Positions 26,856-35,800 of a stretch of DNA of 64,000 nucleotides are shown here, piece by piece. Positions within the stretch are counted from its first letter, which is position 1. Each line of letters opens with the position of its first letter. The stretch covers positions 3,100,001 through 3,164,000 of the forward strand of contig NZ_CP014015.2 in assembly GCF_001559075.2 (NCBI RefSeq), written 5' to 3'. Source of the stretch: Citrobacter amalonaticus (GTDB lineage Bacteria; Pseudomonadota; Gammaproteobacteria; Enterobacterales; Enterobacteriaceae). The position numbers and the translations under genes were made by a program. The notes beneath the pieces are model-generated. The model made no database searches and was not told the DNA's origin. It worked only from the letters and a program-made list of their open reading frames with translations.

Positions 26856-27446
26856 TTACTCGTAGTAATTATAAATGCCTGCTGCCATCACCAGTTGTGA
26901 CGCGACTTCATGGGCTTTCTCGCGCCCAACCAACAGGTCGATAATCTTTAAACCAAAATCGATTGAGGTCCCCGGGGCCTGGCTGGTGAGCAACTTCACC
27001 CGCGGGTCCCAGACCACGCGTTTATCCTGCCATTGTTCAGCCGGAATGCGGTCTTTCAGCGCCGGAAAGCCCGTCATGTTGCCGATGGGGAAGATGTCGT
27101 GTGGAACGAGTACGGTAGCGGCTGCCGCGCAAATGGCGGCGACAATCCGTCCGGAGCGGTGAAACTGCTTAACGGTTTCGACCAGTAACGGACTGTCGCG
27201 AAAACACTCGGCGCCTTTAATGCCGCCCGGCAGAACGATGATGTCGTAGTCGCCATCGGCCACGGCAACCAGCGGCGCATCCGCCAGCAGTTTTACGCCG
27301 CGTGAACAGACAATGGTCAGACTGCCGTCGCTGGCGACGCTCGCGGTGGTGACGTCGATTCCACCACGAACCAGCAGGTCGATAGTGGTAACCGCTTCGG
27401 TTTCTTCACTACCAGGGGCGAGGCATACCAGTGCCGATGCGCTCAT
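26856..27446 (-). CDS. yajL: Protein/nucleotide deglycase-like DJ-1 family protein YajL
   Basis: This 196-residue DJ-1/PfpI-family protein is reported in E. coli as a chaperone and deglycase protecting from oxidative and glyoxal stress. The nucleophile is Cys106 in AAICAAAA, with an upstream Glu15 in GSEETEAVT. The residue three after the cysteine is Ala, where the E. coli protein as I recall has Pro. The ATG at 27446 follows AAGGAG at 7 bases. The start overlaps the end of panE by 38 bases, so the two are coupled. Confidence 0.95.
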   Translation of the reverse strand: MSASALVCLAPGSEETEAVTTIDLLVRGGIDVTTASVASDGSLTIVCSRGVKLLADAPLVAVADGDYDIIVLPGGIKGAECFRDSPLLVETVKQFHRSGRIVAAICAAAATVLVPHDIFPIGNMTGFPALKDRIPAEQWQDKRVVWDPRVKLLTSQAPGTSIDFGLKIIDLLVGREKAHEVASQLVMAAGIYNYYE

Positions 27447-28320
27447 ACTCACTCTCCTTTCGTTTTACTAACTCAAACAGGCGGCTGTTTTCCGGCACCG
27501 CAATCCCATGCGCACGGGCGCGTTTCAGCAGATATCCGGTAATGTAGTCAATCTCGGTATGACGCAGAGCCTGAATGTCCTGCAACATGGATGAGATGTT
27601 TTCTGCCGTACTGTCAATAACTTGCTCGACATAATAGCGTAAATCGTCGACTGATGTATGGTGACCTTCGCGTTCAATAACCGCCGCGACTTCCTGGCAA
27701 ATCAGGTTGACCTCTTCAGGATGGTTGCGCAGTTCGCCATTCGGGCAGTTCCACAGCGCGGTCAGGGGGTTGATCACACAGTTCACCGCCAGCTTGCGCC
27801 ACATCTCGGCGCGAATATTATTATGCCAGGCGACGTCAGGCAGTACGCATTGCAGCAAATCGGCGAGATAGCTGAAATCACCATCCTGCTCGCGCGCCGG
27901 ACCGATACGCGTGGTGCCGTTCGCGACATGGATAATGACGTTGCCATCGCGACGTGCGGCGTGGGTGGTCGTTCCCATCAGCAAGGGTTGGCGGATAGTG
28001 TGCAATTCTTCAATCGTTCCCATGCCGTTATGGATCAACAGAATGGGTGTCGTTTCCGACAGTGTCGACGCCAGCGCTTTGACCGCGTCGGAGACCTGCC
28101 ACGCTTTGAGCGTGACCAACAGCAGATCGCTGGTGGCTAAAAACTCCGGATCGTTTGCCGTCAGGGATTCGTTAAATATCGACCCGTCCGTCTCAATCAC
28201 ATTCACGCTGCAATAGGGCTGCGGAACGCGCAGCCAACCTTGTACGTCATGTCCCTGTTTGCACAGCGCAGAAAGCCATAACTGTCCTAAGGCTCCGCAT
28301 CCCAGTACGGTAATTTTCAT
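27409..28320 (-). CDS. panE: 2-dehydropantoate 2-reductase
   Basis: This 303-residue NADPH-dependent enzyme reduces ketopantoate to pantoate for coenzyme A synthesis. It has the Rossmann motif VLGCGALGQLW (residues 5-15), LIHNGMGTIEEL, KLAVNCVINPLTALW (catalytic Lys in AEMWRKLAVN) and SSMLQDIQALRHTEID near the C-terminus. It runs into yajL with a 38-base overlap and lies divergent from yajQ. Confidence 0.97.
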   Translation of the reverse strand: MKITVLGCGALGQLWLSALCKQGHDVQGWLRVPQPYCSVNVIETDGSIFNESLTANDPEFLATSDLLLVTLKAWQVSDAVKALASTLSETTPILLIHNGMGTIEELHTIRQPLLMGTTTHAARRDGNVIIHVANGTTRIGPAREQDGDFSYLADLLQCVLPDVAWHNNIRAEMWRKLAVNCVINPLTALWNCPNGELRNHPEEVNLICQEVAAVIEREGHHTSVDDLRYYVEQVIDSTAENISSMLQDIQALRHTEIDYITGYLLKRARAHGIAVPENSRLFELVKRKESEYERIGTGMPRPW

Positions 28321-28433
28321 TCTTCCTCCTCACCCGCAACAGCACCAGGTGTTTGCTAACATAGTATAGCGCTGTCTGTTGGGTCACTTTGCAGGTATTA
28401 TGCTTCGCATCAAAAATGAAGGGAGAGGAAAAG

Positions 28434-28925
28434 ATGCCATCTTTCGATATTGTGTCTGAAGTTGATCTTCAGGAAGCACGTAACGGCGTGGATAACGCCA
28501 TTCGTGAAGTTGAGTCACGTTTTGATTTTCGCGGCGTTGAAGCGACCATTGAGCTCAATGATGCCAATAAAACCATCAAGGTACTGAGCGAATCCGATTT
28601 CCAGGTTAACCAGTTGCTGGACATTCTGCGTGCCAAGCTGCTCAAGCGTGGCATTGAAGGGACATCCCTCGACGTGCCGGACGAGTTCGTCCACAGTGGG
28701 AAGACCTGGTTTGTGGAAGCAAAGCTGAAGCAGGGCATCGAGAGCGCCGTGCAGAAGAAGATCGTTAAGCTGATTAAAGACAGCAAGCTGAAGGTGCAAG
28801 CGCAGATTCAGGGTGAAGAGATTCGCGTGACCGGGAAATCCCGTGATGACCTCCAGTCCGTGATGGCGCTGGTGCGTGGCGGCGATTTGGGACAGCCGTT
28901 CCAGTTTAAAAACTTCCGCGATTAA
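28434..28925 (+). CDS. yajQ: YajQ family cyclic-di-GMP/nucleotide-binding protein
   Basis: This 163-residue cytoplasmic protein has two ferredoxin-like domains. It starts MPSFDIVSEVDLQEAR and ends GQPFQFKNFRD, as in E. coli YajQ. Family members bind nucleotides; a Xanthomonas homologue binds cyclic di-GMP. The role in enterics is not settled. I chose the ATG at 28434, behind GGGAGAGGAAAAG. A strong bidirectional terminator follows. Confidence 0.95.
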   Translation: MPSFDIVSEVDLQEARNGVDNAIREVESRFDFRGVEATIELNDANKTIKVLSESDFQVNQLLDILRAKLLKRGIEGTSLDVPDEFVHSGKTWFVEAKLKQGIESAVQKKIVKLIKDSKLKVQAQIQGEEIRVTGKSRDDLQSVMALVRGGDLGQPFQFKNFRD

Positions 28926-28931
28926 TCTTCA

Positions 28932-28956
28932 ACGGTCCGGCTTTCCGGACCGTTTT
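28932..28956. terminator. Bidirectional terminator between yajQ and yajR
   Basis: ACGGTCCGG and CCGGACCGT form a perfect nine-pair stem with a CTTT loop, followed by TTTTC. It serves the convergent yajQ and yajR. Confidence 0.85.
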
Positions 28957-28961
28957 CACTT

Positions 28962-30326
28962 TTACGCCCGGCTGATGGCCTGCTCAACCTCAAAGCGGTT
29001 GGTCACTTTGCTGTCGATCTTCACATAGGCGGAATGTTCCTGCTGGGCAATCAAAACTTCACTGACACCTTCTGTTGCCAGTAAACGCTGCTTCAGCACG
29101 TCATCGGCTGCAATCTCCGGTGGAATGACTACCCGCAGGCTGCTGACATACGGCGGCTCTTTCATGGTGCTGGCGACGGCGAGCCAGACAACGGCTAAAA
29201 ACGCCCCGGCAAGGAAAACCGTCTGTCCGTCAAACATCCCGTCGACCCAACCGCCCAGTGAACCGCCCAGGGCGACGCCGAGGAACTGGCTGGTGGAATA
29301 CACGCCCATCGCCGTGCCTTTATAGCCTGCCGGAGACTCTTTACTGATCAGTGAGGGAAGGAGGGCTTCCATCAGATTGAAGGCGAGGAAGAACAGTTGC
29401 ACACCGATAATCAGTTCCCAGAAATGGCTGCCCGCGCCCCAGAGAACAACCTCGGCAATCACAATCAGCGCTACGCAGAACAGGAACACCCGTTTCATCC
29501 GCCGCTTCACTTCGGCGTATATAATAAACGGGACGACCGAGCCAAACGAAATCAGCATCGTCACCAGATACACTTTCCAGTGTTCCGCTGCGGGTAGTCC
29601 GGCATCAGCTAACTGGCCGGGCAGGGCAACGAAGGTGGACATCAGCAGAATGTGCAGACACATGATGCCGAAGTTAAGCTTCAGCAGTTTCGGTTCGGCC
29701 AGCACTTTGCTGAAGCTGCCTTTCACCATCCCCGATTCGCGATTGAGCACGTGGTTGTCACTGTCTGGCACCACCCACAGCGTCAGGATGATGCCAAGCG
29801 TTGCCAGGATGGCGATCATCCAGAAGAGGGCGTTGAGCCCCAGGGCGTGGGTAATGATTGGCCCAAGCACCATGGCGATTGCGAAGGTGATGCCAAAGCT
29901 CACGCCAATAAACGCCATTGCCTTTGTGCGGTTTTGTTCACGGGTTAAGTCTGACAGTAGCGCCATCACCGCGGCGGCGATCGCCCCCGAACCCTGTAAC
30001 GCGCGGCCAAGAATAATGCCCCAGATGGAGTCCGACAGCGCGGCAATGATGCTGCCGAGGATAAACACAGCGAGCCCGCCGACAATCAGCGGCTTACGAC
30101 CGATACGGTCGGAGAGCAGTCCAAAAGGGATCTGAAAAATAGCCTGCGCCAGACCATAGATGCCGATGGCGAGGCCAATTAACGCCTGGCTGGCTCCCTG
30201 TAGCGCCATGCCGTATGTGGTCAGAACCGGCAGGACCATAAACATGCCAAGCATGCGCAGAGAAAATACGGTCCCTAAACCCCAGGTGGCGCGCAACTCA
30301 CCCGGCGTCATTTTATAATCGTTCAT
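28962..30326 (-). CDS. yajR: MFS transporter YajR
   Basis: This 454-residue inner-membrane transporter has twelve predicted helices and a soluble C-terminal YAM domain (about residues 385-454, VVIPPEIAADDVLKQRLLA and KVTNRFEVEQAI). The first cytoplasmic loop has the MFS motif GLLSDRIGRKPL. I chose the ATG at 30326, after AGAGGTGGG; an in-frame GTG six bases before it is less good. The substrate is not known, though drug efflux is often suggested. Confidence 0.95.
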   Translation of the reverse strand: MNDYKMTPGELRATWGLGTVFSLRMLGMFMVLPVLTTYGMALQGASQALIGLAIGIYGLAQAIFQIPFGLLSDRIGRKPLIVGGLAVFILGSIIAALSDSIWGIILGRALQGSGAIAAAVMALLSDLTREQNRTKAMAFIGVSFGITFAIAMVLGPIITHALGLNALFWMIAILATLGIILTLWVVPDSDNHVLNRESGMVKGSFSKVLAEPKLLKLNFGIMCLHILLMSTFVALPGQLADAGLPAAEHWKVYLVTMLISFGSVVPFIIYAEVKRRMKRVFLFCVALIVIAEVVLWGAGSHFWELIIGVQLFFLAFNLMEALLPSLISKESPAGYKGTAMGVYSTSQFLGVALGGSLGGWVDGMFDGQTVFLAGAFLAVVWLAVASTMKEPPYVSSLRVVIPPEIAADDVLKQRLLATEGVSEVLIAQQEHSAYVKIDSKVTNRFEVEQAISRA

Positions 30327-30436
30327 TCCCACCTCTGTCTTAATTTCGCGCCTAGTGTAAAGCGCTAAGCAGGCGGGGTAAATATGCGCTTTATTAACAA
30401 ATGTTGGGGTTGTGAGTGGCGTCGGCTAGAGACGAA

Positions 30437-30528
30437 AATGCCGGATGACGAGACTAACATCTCTTATCCGGCCTACAAGCAATGTGCTTTTTTGTAGGCC
30501 GGATAAGGCGTCAGCCGCCATCCGGCAT
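30437..30528. repeat. BIME: two REP units between cyoE and yajR
   Basis: Two large REP palindromes (30437-30476 and 30494-30528) face each other in the gap between the end of cyoE and the start of yajR. They may help end or stabilise the cyo transcript. No other gene is visible there. Confidence 0.85.
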
Positions 30529-30547
30529 AGAAGATATGACGATTAAC

Positions 30548-31438
30548 TTACCAGACGTAAGTCAGCAGATTGTGTGAATCCGGCACCATAAAGTCGACCG
30601 ACATCATCACGGAGAGCGCGGTAATGGCGATGATGGAGAAACCGAACAGCTTGCGCGCCCAGACTCGGTCATCTTCCACTTTGTAACCGCGCAGCGCCAT
30701 GCCTAACCACCAGACGCTCACCGCTGCCGCAACCACCAGATATTTATATCCGGCGTAGCCGCCCAGAGAGAGCATCAGCGTCGCGATGGCAAACGCGATG
30801 ATATACAGCGTGATGTGGTTTTTGGCGACAGAGATGCCTTTCACCACCGGCAGAACCGGGATGTTAGCCGCCTGATAATCCTTAAAGCGGAAAATCGCGA
30901 TGGCATAAGAGTGCGGCATCTGCCACAGGCTAAAAATCGCCAGCAGAATCAGCGCGCCGCTGTCGAACTCACCGGTTACCGCGCAGTAGCCGATCACCGG
31001 CGGCGCCGCGCCGGAGAGAGAGCCGATCAGCGTGCCGTAGACCGAGTGGCGTTTCATATACAGGCTGTAAACGCCCACATAAACCACAAAGCCCATCACA
31101 CCCAGCCAGCAGGCCAGAGGGTTCGCGCCAAACCACAGCAGCATGAAGCCAGCAATACCCAGCAGGGTGGCGTACGCCAGCGAGACTTTAGGAGAGATCA
31201 GGCCTCTTACCAGCACCCGATTCTTGGTCCTTTCCATCTTTCTGTCGATATCCCTGTCGATGTAGTTGTTAAATACACAACCCGACGCCACAACCAGTGA
31301 CACTCCGACCAACGTGTAGATGAACAAGGGATAGTCAATGCTGCCCTTGGAGGCCAGCAGGAATCCCCCGATCACCGAGATCAGGTTGCCAAAGATGATG
31401 CCTGGTTTCGTTACTTGCAGGTATTGCTTAAACATCAT
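30548..31438 (-). CDS. cyoE: Heme O synthase (protoheme IX farnesyltransferase)
   Basis: This 296-residue membrane prenyltransferase makes heme O for the cytochrome bo3 oxidase. The prenyl-diphosphate site NNYIDRDIDRKMERT is visible around residues 57-71, with a second acidic loop further on. The chosen start (MMFKQYLQVTKPG) matches the family. An upstream in-frame reading from 31483 lies partly in cyoD. It begins 11 bases after cyoD and is the last cyo gene. Confidence 0.97.
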   Translation of the reverse strand: MMFKQYLQVTKPGIIFGNLISVIGGFLLASKGSIDYPLFIYTLVGVSLVVASGCVFNNYIDRDIDRKMERTKNRVLVRGLISPKVSLAYATLLGIAGFMLLWFGANPLACWLGVMGFVVYVGVYSLYMKRHSVYGTLIGSLSGAAPPVIGYCAVTGEFDSGALILLAIFSLWQMPHSYAIAIFRFKDYQAANIPVLPVVKGISVAKNHITLYIIAFAIATLMLSLGGYAGYKYLVVAAAVSVWWLGMALRGYKVEDDRVWARKLFGFSIIAITALSVMMSVDFMVPDSHNLLTYVW

Positions 31439-31449
31439 AACCGCCGCTC

Positions 31450-31779
31450 TTAGTGCATCATCATATTGTAGTTGAGGTTCCACATGATCCAGATGGAACC
31501 GACAACCAGGATGGCGATGATCAGCACGGTAAAGACAAAAGCCGTCATGTTCCAGCCTTCATCAGACTTGGTGTTCATGTGCAGGAAGCACACCAGATGC
31601 ACCAGAATCTGCACCACTGCCATTGCCAGGATAGTCCCCAGAATTACGGCTGGAGAGGCAGCACCCGTCATGACCATCCAGAACGGGATAACCGTCAGGA
31701 TTATCGACAGGATAAAACCTGTCATGTAGGTTTTTACGCTGCCATGGGACGCGCCACTGTGATCGGTAGAATGACTCAT
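31450..31779 (-). CDS. cyoD: Cytochrome bo3 ubiquinol oxidase subunit IV
   Basis: This 109-residue small membrane subunit has three helices and helps copper and heme assembly in subunit I. The start MSHSTDHSGASHGSVKTY is the family one. Its ATG overlaps the stop of cyoC by one base, so translation is coupled. Confidence 0.97.
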   Translation of the reverse strand: MSHSTDHSGASHGSVKTYMTGFILSIILTVIPFWMVMTGAASPAVILGTILAMAVVQILVHLVCFLHMNTKSDEGWNMTAFVFTVLIIAILVVGSIWIMWNLNYNMMMH

Positions 31780-32393
31780 TACATCGCCCCCATCAGATAA
31801 ACAACAGTGAACACACAGATCCACACCACATCCAGGAAGTGCCAGAACAGGCTCAGGCACATGATGCGGGTACGGTTGGTGCTGGTCAGGCCGCGACGGG
31901 CGACTTGCACCATCAGCACGGCCATCCAGATCAGACCGGAAGTGACGTGCAGACCGTGGGTGCCGACCAACGCAAAGAACCCGGACAGGAAGCCGCTGCG
32001 ATCCGGACCCATACCGTTAACAATCAGGTGATGGAATTCATAGAGTTCCATCCCGATGAAGCCAGCACCAAACAAGAAGGTCAACGCCAGCCAGGAGACA
32101 ACCTGGCTCTTGTTGTTCTTGTGCATGGCGATCGCCGCCATGCCGTAGGTGATGGAGCTGAACAACAGCAGGAAAGTTTCAACCAGAACGAACGGCAGCT
32201 CAAAAATGTCCTTACCTGTCGGGCCACCTGCGGTGCCGTTCACCAGAACGGCATAGGTTGCGAACAGAATAGAGAACAGAATGCAGTCGCTCATCAGGTA
32301 GATCCAGAATCCGAAGATTTTGGTCTGGCCTGCGTCGTGGTGCCCGTGTTCGTGCGCGTGGGCAGTCGCGTTCGCTAAAGTATCAGTTGCCAT
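31779..32393 (-). CDS. cyoC: Cytochrome bo3 ubiquinol oxidase subunit III
   Basis: This 204-residue membrane subunit has five helices, typical of oxidase subunit III. A histidine-rich N-terminus (HAHEHGHHDAGQTK) precedes IFGFWIYLMSDCILF. Its start overlaps the end of cyoB by 11 bases. Confidence 0.97.
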   Translation of the reverse strand: MATDTLANATAHAHEHGHHDAGQTKIFGFWIYLMSDCILFSILFATYAVLVNGTAGGPTGKDIFELPFVLVETFLLLFSSITYGMAAIAMHKNNKSQVVSWLALTFLFGAGFIGMELYEFHHLIVNGMGPDRSGFLSGFFALVGTHGLHVTSGLIWMAVLMVQVARRGLTSTNRTRIMCLSLFWHFLDVVWICVFTVVYLMGAM

Positions 32394-34374
32394 TTTTCAG
32401 CCCTGCCTTAGAAATCTCATCGAAATGCTGGTTTTCCAGTTTTTCGACTTCCGGGACTGGTACGTAGTAGTCCACGTCCTCGTCAAAGCTTTTCACAATC
32501 CAGCTAATGATCATGCCTGCGAAGCCTACAATCGCCAGCCACCAGATATGCCAGATCATGGCGAAACCGAAGACGGTAGAGAACGCCGCAATCACAATGC
32601 CCGCACCGCTGTTTTTCGGCATATGAATTTCTTCATAATGCGCAGGCTGTTTGTACGCTTCACCTTTCTCTTTCATTTCCCAGAATGCATCACGCTCGTG
32701 AACGTGTGGCACAACGGCAAAGTTGTAGAACGGCGGCGGAGAAGAGGTTGCCCACTCCAGCGTACGCCCACCCCACGGGTCACCGGTCAGGTCACGGTTC
32801 TGCTCGCGGTCGCGAATAGAGACGAAGATCTGAATCAGCTGGCACAGGATACCCAGTGCAATCAGCGCGGCGCCGCAGGCGGCTACCACCAGCATCGGGT
32901 GGAACTGCGGGTCAATCTGCTGGCTGAGGCGACGGGTCATCCCCATGAAGCCCAGCACGTACAGCGGCATAAAGGCTACGAAGAAGCCGATAATCCACAA
33001 CCAGAAGGCGCGTTTACCCCAGGTTTCGTTCAGCGTGAAGCCAAACGCTTTTGGCCACCAGTAGGTCATACCGGCGAAGCACCCGAAGACCACACCGCCG
33101 ATGATGACGTTATGGAAGTGCGCAATCAGGAACAGACTGTTGTGCAGTACGAAGTCCGCGCCCGGAACCGCCAGCAGAACGCCGGTCATCCCGCCGACGG
33201 AGAAGGTCACGATGAAGCCAATCGTCCACAGCATAGCGGAGTGGAAAACGATGCGGCCCTGATACATGGTGAACAGCCAGTTGAAGATCTTCACCCCGGT
33301 CGGGATGGCGATAATCATGGTGGTAATACCGAAGAAGGCGTTTACGTTTGCGCCAGCACCCATGGTGAAGAAGTGGTGCAGCCAGACGATGAACGACAGT
33401 ACGGTAATACACACGGTCGCCCAGACCAGCGAGGTGTAACCAAACAGACGTTTACGCGAGAAGGTTGCCGCGATTTCGGAGAACACCCCGAATACGGGCA
33501 GAACCAGAATGTACACTTCCGGATGGCCCCAGGCCCAAATCAGGTTGATGTACATCATCATGTTGCCGCCCATATCGTTGGTAAAGAAATGGGTGCCCAG
33601 ATAGCGATCCAGGGTCAGCAACGCGACGGTAACCGTCAGGATTGGGAATGACGCGATAATCAGGATGTTCGCGCACAGTGATGCCCAGGTAAAGACCGGC
33701 ATTTTGAACATGGTCATGCCCGGCGCACGCATCTTCAGAATGGTAACGAAGAAGTTGATACCGGTTAACGTCGTACCAATACCGGATAGCTGGAGACTCC
33801 AGATCCAGTAATCGACCCCGACGCTGGGACTGTACTCTATTCCCGAGAGTGGCGGATAGGCCAGCCAACCGGTCTGTGCGAACTCACCAACGCCCAGAGA
33901 CAGGTTAACCAGGATAACGCCGACAACGGTGAACCAGAAGCTCAGGTTGTTCAGGAACGGGAACGCAACGTCACGCGCACCGATCTGCAGCGGAACCACC
34001 AGGTTCATCAGACCGATAACGAAAGGCATTGCCACGAAGAAGATCATGATCACGCCGTGAGCCGTGAAGATCTGGTCGTAGTGGTGAGGCGGCAGGAAGC
34101 CCGCTTCACCCGCAGAGGCCAGCGCCTGCTGGCTACGCATCATGATGGCGTCGGCAAAGCCACGCAGCAACATCACAATAGCGACGATGACATACATGAT
34201 GCCAAGACGCTTGTGGTCAACGGACGTGAGCCACTCTTTCCACAGGTAGGTCCACTTACCGAAGTAAGTGATCAAGGCTAATAAAGCCAGACCCCCGACG
34301 ATAATGGCAGCGATCGTAACCATGACGATAGGTTCATGGAACGGGACTGCATCCAGTGATAATTTTCCGAACAT
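32383..34374 (-). CDS. cyoB: Cytochrome bo3 ubiquinol oxidase subunit I
   Basis: This 663-residue catalytic subunit reduces oxygen to water and pumps protons. The heme-copper histidines are in TAHGVIMIFF (heme b), WGHPEVYILVLP (His284, CuB, cross-linked to Tyr288), WLHHFFTMG (His333 and 334, CuB) and IAHFHNVIIGG (heme o and heme b). About fifteen helices are visible. It follows cyoA at 11 bases. Confidence 0.98.
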   Translation of the reverse strand: MFGKLSLDAVPFHEPIVMVTIAAIIVGGLALLALITYFGKWTYLWKEWLTSVDHKRLGIMYVIVAIVMLLRGFADAIMMRSQQALASAGEAGFLPPHHYDQIFTAHGVIMIFFVAMPFVIGLMNLVVPLQIGARDVAFPFLNNLSFWFTVVGVILVNLSLGVGEFAQTGWLAYPPLSGIEYSPSVGVDYWIWSLQLSGIGTTLTGINFFVTILKMRAPGMTMFKMPVFTWASLCANILIIASFPILTVTVALLTLDRYLGTHFFTNDMGGNMMMYINLIWAWGHPEVYILVLPVFGVFSEIAATFSRKRLFGYTSLVWATVCITVLSFIVWLHHFFTMGAGANVNAFFGITTMIIAIPTGVKIFNWLFTMYQGRIVFHSAMLWTIGFIVTFSVGGMTGVLLAVPGADFVLHNSLFLIAHFHNVIIGGVVFGCFAGMTYWWPKAFGFTLNETWGKRAFWLWIIGFFVAFMPLYVLGFMGMTRRLSQQIDPQFHPMLVVAACGAALIALGILCQLIQIFVSIRDREQNRDLTGDPWGGRTLEWATSSPPPFYNFAVVPHVHERDAFWEMKEKGEAYKQPAHYEEIHMPKNSGAGIVIAAFSTVFGFAMIWHIWWLAIVGFAGMIISWIVKSFDEDVDYYVPVPEVEKLENQHFDEISKAGLKNGN

Positions 34375-34385
34375 CGTTTTCTTCC

Positions 34386-35342
34386 TCAGCCCCTTGAGTT
34401 GGCGGCTTCCGCGTGGCTCATGTCCATGCCTTCCATCCCTTCGTGCGAGCTGTGCTCACCTTCTGGTTGGGTCATGTCCATGCTCTGACCGTGAGCCATA
34501 AATTTGTTAATAACGTCTTTAAACAAATCGGGTTTCACGTTGGAGAAATATTCCACCTGGTTGTATTCGCTTGGTGCAGCCACTTTCTCGAACGCAGCCA
34601 TATCGCTCATGGTGTTCGGTGACTGTTTCGCTTTAGCAACCCATTGGTCGAATGCGGCGCGGTCCTCTGTTGCGATAGCCTTGAACTTCATACCGGAGAA
34701 GCCAGGTCCGCTATAGCTTGCGGAGATACCGTCATAGGTACCGGCTTCATTGGCGATCAGATGCAGGCGAGTCTGCATACCGGCCATGGCATAAATTTGG
34801 CTACCCAGACGCGGGATGAAGAAGGAGTTCATCACGGAATTAGAGGTCACTTTGAAGTACACCGGAGTGTTCGCCGGGAAGGCGATTTCATTCACGGTAG
34901 CAATGCCCTGTTCCGGGTAGATGAAGAACCATTTCCAGTCCATGGAAACCACTTCGATGGTAATGGGCTTCTCGTCATGTGCCAGCGGCTTGCTTGGCTC
35001 AAGAGCGTGAGTGGTTTTCCAGGTCAGCACGGCAAGGAAAATGATGATTAAGATTGGTACCGTCCAGACCACCGCTTCCACTTTATTGGAGTGTGACCAG
35101 TTCGGGCTATACTTCGCATCTTTATTGCTTGCACGGTACTTCCAGGCAAAACCTACAGCCATCAAGATTGCAGGAATAACGACGATCAACATCAGGCCAA
35201 ATGCCGTCAGTATCAGCGAACGTTGCTCCAGTCCAATCTGTCCTTTGGGATCTAACAGCGCAGAATTACAGCCACTGAGTAATGCAGTGCCTGCAATTAA
35301 TGACAACCATCCCAAACTTTTATTGTATTTCCTGAGTCTCAT
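34386..35342 (-). CDS. cyoA: Cytochrome bo3 ubiquinol oxidase subunit II
   Basis: This 318-residue lipoprotein subunit carries the quinol-side domain. The lipobox is LLSGC with Cys25. Two helices follow (LILTAFGLMLIVVIPAIL and VPILIIIFLAVLTWK), then a cupredoxin-like periplasmic domain that lacks the CuA ligands, as in quinol oxidases. The C-terminal tail is rich in His and Met (HSSHEGMEGMDMSH). It is the first gene of cyoABCDE and has a well-formed promoter just upstream. Confidence 0.98.
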   Translation of the reverse strand: MRLRKYNKSLGWLSLIAGTALLSGCNSALLDPKGQIGLEQRSLILTAFGLMLIVVIPAILMAVGFAWKYRASNKDAKYSPNWSHSNKVEAVVWTVPILIIIFLAVLTWKTTHALEPSKPLAHDEKPITIEVVSMDWKWFFIYPEQGIATVNEIAFPANTPVYFKVTSNSVMNSFFIPRLGSQIYAMAGMQTRLHLIANEAGTYDGISASYSGPGFSGMKFKAIATEDRAAFDQWVAKAKQSPNTMSDMAAFEKVAAPSEYNQVEYFSNVKPDLFKDVINKFMAHGQSMDMTQPEGEHSSHEGMEGMDMSHAEAANSRG

Positions 35343-35391
35343 TTAACGACCTCAATTCCACGGGACCTGGTGGCGTTTAAAGTGTGTGGGC

Positions 35392-35420
35392 ATTTTACGG
35401 GAAGGTTACATTACTGTAAA
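35392..35420 (-). promoter_or_regulatory. Sigma-70 promoter of the cyo operon
   Basis: On the minus strand TTTACA (35420-35415) and TAAAAT (35397-35392) are separated by 17 bases. Transcription should start near 35385, about 43 bases before cyoA. In E. coli this promoter is repressed by ArcA and FNR and varies with carbon source and iron. I did not assign the exact protein sites. Confidence 0.8.
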
Positions 35421-35800
35421 CATCATTGGATCTGTGTTACCGGGTTCTGCCGCCCGTGTCACATATGTTGCAGGATATGTCGTCTCAGCATTAAGAACCT
35501 GTTGCAACATCACGTTATAACGAAAGGGGATTCCAGGGAGGCGACAGGAGGGCAATTGGTATAACCAATGCAAAAATAAAACAATTGCTTAACAAGTGAT
35601 TATCAATAAAGAGACAAATAAAATACAAAAAATAAATGTGGTCAGGCTGAATCGAGTAAGGAAAATAAAACCTATAAAAGGCGTCAATAATTTCCAGATT
35701 CTATTGCGCACAAAACAACAAATATTATTTTTTTCAATTGCTGCTTATTTAGCCGATATAATTACGCAAGGTGATTACAACGGCTAAATAAAGGGGGCGT
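35421..35800. other. Intergenic region between ampG and the cyo promoter
   Basis: These 380 bases hold no convincing gene. The segment 35575-35745 is strongly AT-rich and may be curved or IHF- or ArcA-bound. A perfect 11-base inverted repeat (TTATTTAGCCG at 35745-35755 and CGGCTAAATAA at 35781-35791) lies just after the ampG stop and could form its transcript end. Confidence 0.5.

Noticed and set aside
32320..33651. 443-codon open frame on the plus strand
   Set aside because: It lies antisense over cyoB and cyoC, is rich in His, Gln and Arg as mirror frames of high-GC genes are, and has no recognisable domain.
35596..35787. 63-codon open frame in the ampG-cyo gap
   Set aside because: Its composition is simply that of AT-rich DNA (many Lys, Ile, Asn), it has no ribosome site and it runs through the inverted repeat.
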